A stretch of 64,000 bases of DNA from Gadus chalcogrammus (Eukaryota > Chordata > Actinopteri > Gadiformes > Gadidae): NCBI RefSeq assembly GCF_026213295.1, contig NC_079424.1:18943665-19007664 (forward strand), in the 5' to 3' direction. Positions 58,032 to 64,000 of this stretch are shown in pieces. Below the pieces are notes generated by a model. That model was given only the letters and a program-made list of their open reading frames with translations. It was not told where the DNA came from and made no database searches. Position 1 is the first letter of the stretch; each line of letters opens with the position of its first letter. The position numbers and the translations under genes are program-made.

Positions 58032-60290
58032 AGATGTAGAGAGAGAGCTATGAACAATCCCTCCGTGTGACGACAGCAGTAGAATGGCTCTGTGTGTGAG
58101 TGGTGTGTGTGTGTGCGGAGGAACAAAGGAGAGGTACCTGAGCACAGATCTCGGGGGTCAGGGAGGGTAACCATGTTCTGTTACTAGCTCCACCACACCG
58201 CTGATAGGACAGAGCTGTGCTTTGTCCCTTTGTTGCTGCTGTTCCTTGTGGAGTAAACAAAACAAGCACAGGTTAAAAATTACATTGAAATGTAATTTTT
58301 TTCAAACCCCGACATCGAAAACCTCCTGAAAACGACAAAGTAACAAATGTAGACCACCTTTTAAATATTTATATTTTTTAAATAAATTAAATTGATGTAA
58401 CGTTAAATTAATATCATTGATCGCTGAGCACTTCTCCACAGAATTATCCTTAACTGCTGCGAGGTGGCGTCCCCAGGGCTAACTCATACCGTATTATTGA
58501 CATGCCATAAGATTGGCCGCTGACTGCTGTGGGTGACACGCTCCCACAAATCAATCCCCATTGAAGTCGTGGCAGAGTACAAGTAGATTGGGTCTAAATG
58601 GTTTAAATAAAAATGTGCTCCAGTGGCCCGGCTGCATTTCAGTTAATGTAACGCAGCTCTTGTCCATCATTTAATCAGCAACACCACCACTAATGAGTAT
58701 ATTTGTCCTGTGTGTGACAGGTTCATTTCCATTGACATTACGCAATGTCGGTAGAAAAGCTATTATACCGCGATGAACCTTGACCCTCTTCTCAACATTT
58801 CTGATGCATAATGACTCGGCATAGCCACACAATAGCTTACTTTGCTTTGTATATGTGTGGGTTTGTGTGTGCGAGAGTGTGGAGGGGTGTGTGTTTGTGT
58901 GTGTGTGGGTGTTTGTGGGTGCGTGTGTGTGTGTGTCTGTGTGTGGGTGTGTGTGTGTACGTGGGTGTGAATTGAGTACATGACAAAACAACTCGGCATG
59001 CTAAGAGTTCTCAATTTATGGTTCATGAGACAAGATGCCTGGGGCAAAAGCCACTCTCTCTCTCTGTCTCTCTGTGTCTCTCGCTGTGTCTCTCTCTGTC
59101 TCTCTCTCTCCCTCCCCAGTCTGCCCCCCTTTGTCTCTTTCTCTCTTTGTTATCTCTCTCTGCTCTAGTATTAGCACCAGCTATATTAATACTGAGCAGT
59201 GAGACGTAACCTGAAGTACTGATCATTACCTATGTAAAGATCCACTATCAACATTTAATTGATACACGTTCAAACATTATTGATACTTGATTCAAAAGCA
59301 CCTCTTATTTGTGATTTTTTTTTTTTATTGACATACACACACAAAAACAAATGTTGTGTTACACAATGATGTTTCACTATTTACTGGTAATTGCTTGTAT
59401 CTTACCTGAATTTTACCAGAATTGTACCTCATATTATTTGCATTATTTGCACCTTTTATTGTGGGATTTTTATTGAATGAGCCTGAAATGAAACACACAA
59501 AAACAAATGTTGCGTTATACATTGCTTTTTAACTATTTATTGGTAATTGCACATATCTTACCTGAATTTTACCTCATATTATTCGCATTTTATTAAATAT
59601 CATAGCATATAACTTGAAGCCGACTGCATCTTATCAACATTATGACAACTTCTATTGGCAATTTTGTGCATATTTTACCTACATAAACCTCTGAACTGTG
59701 ATTATTTATTACTTTATTTTTCTCTTGATAGCCGTGGTAGTCCATGCTGCGGATCAGGACAGGGGCCTACCATGCACGATTGTCTGTTTAATTCGTTTTT
59801 TTGTATTATTATGGGTTTGTTATTTCAATGTATATTATCTTTGCCTGTGCCAGGCAGGACTGTGCTGTTGAGGTAGATGGAGATGGAGGAGGAGGTCTCT
59901 GGCTACCGCAGACCCTGCTGTATCCAATGGGGGAACTGTGCTGCTCTGAAGTTGAAGGGGCGGTCTCTAGCCACTGCAGGACTCAGGGTTGGCTTCATCA
60001 GCAGTGCTGAAATTCTATTTAAATAAAATTAAATATTTATTATATTGTAATTATACACATCTTCTGCTTCAGGCAGCCATGTCAATAACACAGACACACA
60101 CACACAATAAGCCCAAACACACACACACAAACACACAAGCACACACACACACACACACACACCTCATACGCTAATGCAAGCCATGGCAAATGCTTTGAGC
60201 AGGATCTACATTATTTCTACTCAGATTGGCCCTTCTATAAAACTATTAGCATGCAAATGAAAGATATGTTCACATTTCCATTCAGGAGTA
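58030..60290. other. Unique and low-complexity intergenic sequence
   Basis: TG-rich (58850-58970) and CT-rich (59054-59165) patches and a CA patch (60088-60163). Segments 59336-59416 and 59493-59585 are diverged copies of one another. No gene is seen. Confidence 0.45.
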
Positions 60291-60296
60291 CCCCCC

Positions 60297-60298
<2 letters not shown>

Positions 60299-60391
<93 letters not shown>

Positions 60392-60426
60392 ATGCGTGTG
60401 CGTGTGCGTGTGCGTGTGCGTGTGTG

Positions 60427-60478
<52 letters not shown>

Positions 60479-60481
60479 TGT
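60299..60481. repeat. Compound (TG)n-(GTGTGC)n-(TGCG)n microsatellite
   Basis: About 88 bp of TG, then about 35 bp of GTGTGC hexamers, then about 55 bp of TGCG tetramers, apparently stepwise-evolved from one another. Confidence 0.97.
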
Positions 60482-60720
60482 GTCAGAAAAATGACTAATT
60501 TGTAGCATTTGCAAAACATTGACCAAAGGGTTTCTTGTGGATTTAAATGTTGAATGTGCCTCTTTGGCCTTTCATCAAAAACCCACGCCTGGGTATTAGC
60601 ACTGATGAATAATATTGGGGGATCCATTGGAATGTTCTAGGGAGATGCTAATTATAACTTTGCCCACATCCTCAGGTGACCCCTAGAGAATGTTTACTAA
60701 ATATCTAGTTATTATGATGA

Positions 60721-60845
60721 TAACTTGATATTATATTGATGCTAACTGGATATTATAATGGTCCTAACTGAATATTATATCAATGATAACTGGACATTAT
60801 ATTGATCATAACTGGATATTATATGGATTATAACTGGATATAATA
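60721..60845. repeat. Degenerate approximately 25-bp tandem repeat
   Basis: About five units around TAACTGGATATTATAT. Confidence 0.8.
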
Positions 60846-61499
60846 GTGAATGGAATAGCAACCATTGTCAATCCATTCATACATATTATAATAAAAACAA
60901 TAAAAACAGGTCAGGTTGCTAAAATCGGATAATTTGTAATGGCTTCTCTCCAGGATGATATGACTACTACACACAGCATTAGCCTGTCAGAGCAATCGTA
61001 CCGTTTATAGGTTTTATATTGTAATGTTGTCTAATAACTGGTGTGCTGTGTTTCATTGCAGGACCCCAATGGGATTCCTACATTCAAAAACAACCACATT
61101 CCCCGGACGTGTTTGGAAAATCATGGCCCATCCCTTCTTAAGTATGTGCTTGTTTCTAAGCGCCGTGAATTCAATAGAACCTACTAGAAAACCCAAACCA
61201 ACCCAAGACATGCCTGAATTAATGTTTCATTCACATCAAATAGTGCAGAGCTGTTAATCCAGGTCCGCTGAATGTCTTTGTGTTGGTGAAGGCTGGTGAT
61301 AGCAGAGTACTGGTGCTGGTCCTACCAACATTTGCCATGCATAATGCTGGTTGTACTGGCCATGGGGCTCCTGATTGTGGCGGTAGCAGCAGGGAGGGCA
61401 CCCAGGGGGAAGGTTAGAAGACGCTCCACCCTCTCAGCGTGTCCTCTCACTCTTTCTCTTTTTCTAATGACTTTCTTCTTGCTCCCTGGCATTTAGGTT

Positions 61500-62640
61500 A
61501 ATTGTGTTCGTTCCATTTTGTTAACGTTTCCATTTCCTCTGATTCTTCACCTTCTCCTCCTCCTCCTTCTGTTTGTAGTGATACGATCTAAGAAAGATTT
61601 CTATCTGGATTTTCTTTTGGTTTCTTCCTTCCTCTACCTCTTCAATTCATGTTCCCTCCTCGTTTTGTTTGCCTCCACTATTTCCTCTTTATCTTCCTGA
61701 TCTTCCTGCATCTCCCCTTCAGCTCCTGCCTTCTTTCTTTCTGTTTCTCTTTTACATGACCTTGTACTCCTGATCTTCTCCTCCTCCTTTCTTTTTTATC
61801 TCTCCTCTTTCCATGTATAATCTGTTTTTCTCCTGCTCTCTCTTCTTTATTGGAGTCTTTCTTACTTCTCTTTATGATCTCTTCCGAATATTGCTTCCCA
61901 ACACCTTTGTGCCTTCTTCTCCTCCTCCTCCTCCTCTTCCTATTGGTCCTGCTTCCCTACGTCCGTTGCCTCCTTCTCTTCCTCCATATTTCCCTCCCCT
62001 TCATCCTTCTCTTTCCGCTTTGTCTTTTTTTCCACTCCTTCTCTTTCTCATTATTTTCTCCTCCTCATCATTACTTCACAGCTTTCTTTTTCCTCCTATT
62101 GTTCCTCCTCCTTCAGGTTCAACTTCTTTTTTAGTCGGAAGGTGGTCAAGGGTCAAAGGGTCCAACTGAGAAGTCACCTCTATGAGACCCCACATTACAA
62201 TAGTCAATAATGAAATCAAATAATGTTTGCTTAAATTATTGTGTTATGTTTATTCTTTGTTGTATGATTGTTGTATGTTATTGTACCATTATTGCCCAAA
62301 TATATGACCATAATTGTTCTAAGTTCGGATGACTCTTTTTTCTACCCAGTTTGGTCAGTTTGTGATTGACTTGGTTCCGGAATTCCCACCACACATTCTC
62401 CTCTTTTTCTTCTTTTTCTCCTTATCCCTGTTTTCCTATTCTTTACAGTTCTCCTCCCCGTCCTCCTTCTCTTGTGTGTCATTCCACCGTTCTTCTTTCT
62501 ACAATGCTTCCTTCTCTCCTGAAGCCTCCTTCAAAGTTCTCCCTTCTCTCAGCAGTCCTCTTTCAGACACTTTCTCCTCTCCTGCAACCTTCTCTCTCTC
62601 CTCCCCTTGTCCCCTCTCCTTCCGCTCTGGAGTACATAAT
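61500..62640. repeat. Pyrimidine-rich tract
   Basis: About 1.1 kb dominated by C/T on the plus strand (TCCTCC, CTTCTT, TTTTCT words), interrupted by about 200 bp of ordinary sequence (62140-62340). The open frames over it are compositional. Confidence 0.8.
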
Positions 62641-63108
62641 CAGGTAGTGAGAGGAGGTGCCAGACAGGCCCCCCTGCATCGAGGTCTGTATCAAGAGGAA
62701 CCATCTTCTCACATGATTTAGCCCATTCCCCTCCCTCCTCTTTCCTTCCAGTCAGGATCTCTCTTCCATCTCCAACCATTGCTGCTCCTCTTGCCTCTTT
62801 TGCTGGTAATGATGGTGGGAGGTGGAGAGGCATACGGCTTGTTGTTTCCAGAAAGACCAGATCGGTCTGGTTCCGGGAGATCGGCCATATTTGTTGCTTG
62901 AGTATCTGTCTTCTGAATAAGGGTTGCCATGTTCTGACGTGCGGAAAGAGACAACGGAGGAGGGGCCAGCCGGCCCACCCTGCTCCTCCATCCGGGAGTC
63001 TGAACCGTGCATCTCGTCCCAGTTGTCCTCTCTCTCCTGCACCCATCACCCCTCCTCCATCTCACCCCTCCCTTGTCCAGACTATTGGTGGTGGGAGTGC
63101 TGGACATG

Positions 63109-63131
63109 ATGGGGGGGGGGGGGGGGGGGGC
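63109..63131. repeat. Poly-G tract
   Basis: A run of about 22 G. Confidence 0.9.
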
Positions 63132-63329
63132 GTCAGGCCAACTGGCAGGGAGCCCAGCCTGGTGATGCAGAAATACTTCCTGACAAATTCGTGGTCTGGA
63201 TGTTGGGGCTCAGCTTATCTTGGTAGGTTGAGCCGGTGGAGAAGTCTTCAGAATTTTGTGTCTCTGACCATGTTCAAATCCCTGGTCAAACCCTGTTTAT
63301 CTAAACCAATGTTGGGTCACTGTAAAAAG

Positions 63330-63425
63330 TTATTTGTTTAATAGTCTGAATTGCTTTGTGTTGTTAAGTCTTTCTTGAAGAAAAGGTGCTCTACCTCAAT
63401 GAGACCAACCCGGATAAATAAAGAA
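63330..63425 (+). mobile_element. Retroelement-like 3' tail fragment
   Basis: The phrase TCTTGAAGAAAAGGTGCTCTACCTCAATGAGACC...GGATAAATAAAG resembles the 3' end of fish non-LTR retrotransposons ('...ATCTCAATGAGACT...GGTTAAATAAAG'). A similar fragment lies at 35920-35985 in slc6a11 intron 4. Only tails are seen. Confidence 0.4.
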
Positions 63426-63739
63426 CAACGAGAACAACAATAAATACACACTGAAAGAACACACCATTAACAGTAATCATGGCAGGGCCATGAAAGTGTG
63501 AGACTACAGGTGTATGTTTTATGGAGCCTGTGCGTACATTTGTCTGTGAGAGATAGAGAACAAGTGTGTTTGAAGCTTTGTTTGCTTGAACAAATGTGTT
63601 TGAGTTTTTTGATCCTGCCTAGAGTGTTTCTTCATTGGAGCTTTGAGAGTGTTTGTGTTTGTGTACGTGTGCTTCTTTCTTTGTATGTGTGGGTGCATGT
63701 TTGTCTGTGTGAGTTCGTATTTTTGTATGTGTGTGTTTG

Positions 63740-63867
<128 letters not shown>

Positions 63868-64000
63868 GTGAATGTGTGAGGCATGCCCATTGGGTAGGTA
63901 ACTGTGTTTCACTGTGGTGCAGTAATAGGTTCTGGCAGCTGTGTAATTTCTGTTGATTTAGACCTGACCTTGGGAGACTGTTCTTCTGCAGAGCAGGTGT

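Noticed and set aside
61813..62721. Ser/Pro/Leu/Phe-rich open frames
   Set aside because: Product of the pyrimidine-rich tract (CCT, TCT, CTT, TTC codons only).

Overview
This is vertebrate, almost certainly teleost fish, genomic DNA. The evidence is intron-split genes with GT-AG junctions, very abundant long CA/TG and GA microsatellites, a tRNA-derived SINE of fish type and many short hAT-like elements. The microsatellite density resembles gadiform (cod-like) genomes, but that narrower placement is inference.

Layout. (1) Positions 32-343 are the last coding exon of a plasma-membrane Ca2+-ATPase, best matched to ATP2B2 (b-type C-terminus). A long, repeat-studded 3' UTR follows, perhaps to about 4.2 kb. 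(2) 4.2-30 kb is intergenic and dominated by transposons: a 1.18-kb inverted-repeat element, a SINE, a minisatellite-bearing hAT element, a 3.5-kb foldback hAT element with a second transposon nested inside, two further hAT-like elements, a palindromic satellite, and a minus-strand island (20.5-26.6 kb). The island carries exons of a HECT-type ubiquitin-ligase-like gene and a BEN-domain-like gene, with AT-rich tandem arrays on both sides. (3) 30.4-52.2 kb is a complete plus-strand GABA transporter gene, slc6a11 (GAT-3). It has 14 coding exons, all with GT-AG borders and compatible phases, giving 609 residues. Its introns hold microsatellites, a solo LTR and a small inverted-repeat element. (4) 52.2-64 kb has no recognisable gene. 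It contains microsatellites, one short hAT-like element and a roughly 1-kb pyrimidine-rich tract.

Function. The two host genes are neuronal/glial membrane transporters: Ca2+ extrusion (ATP2B2) and Na+/Cl--coupled GABA uptake (SLC6A11). From memory, both also lie close together on human 3p25, which supports the assignments. The minus-strand island looks transposon-associated. Its HECT part has a reading-frame break, and its exons are separated by insertions and a local exon duplication.

All assignments come from reading the sequence. No database search was run.
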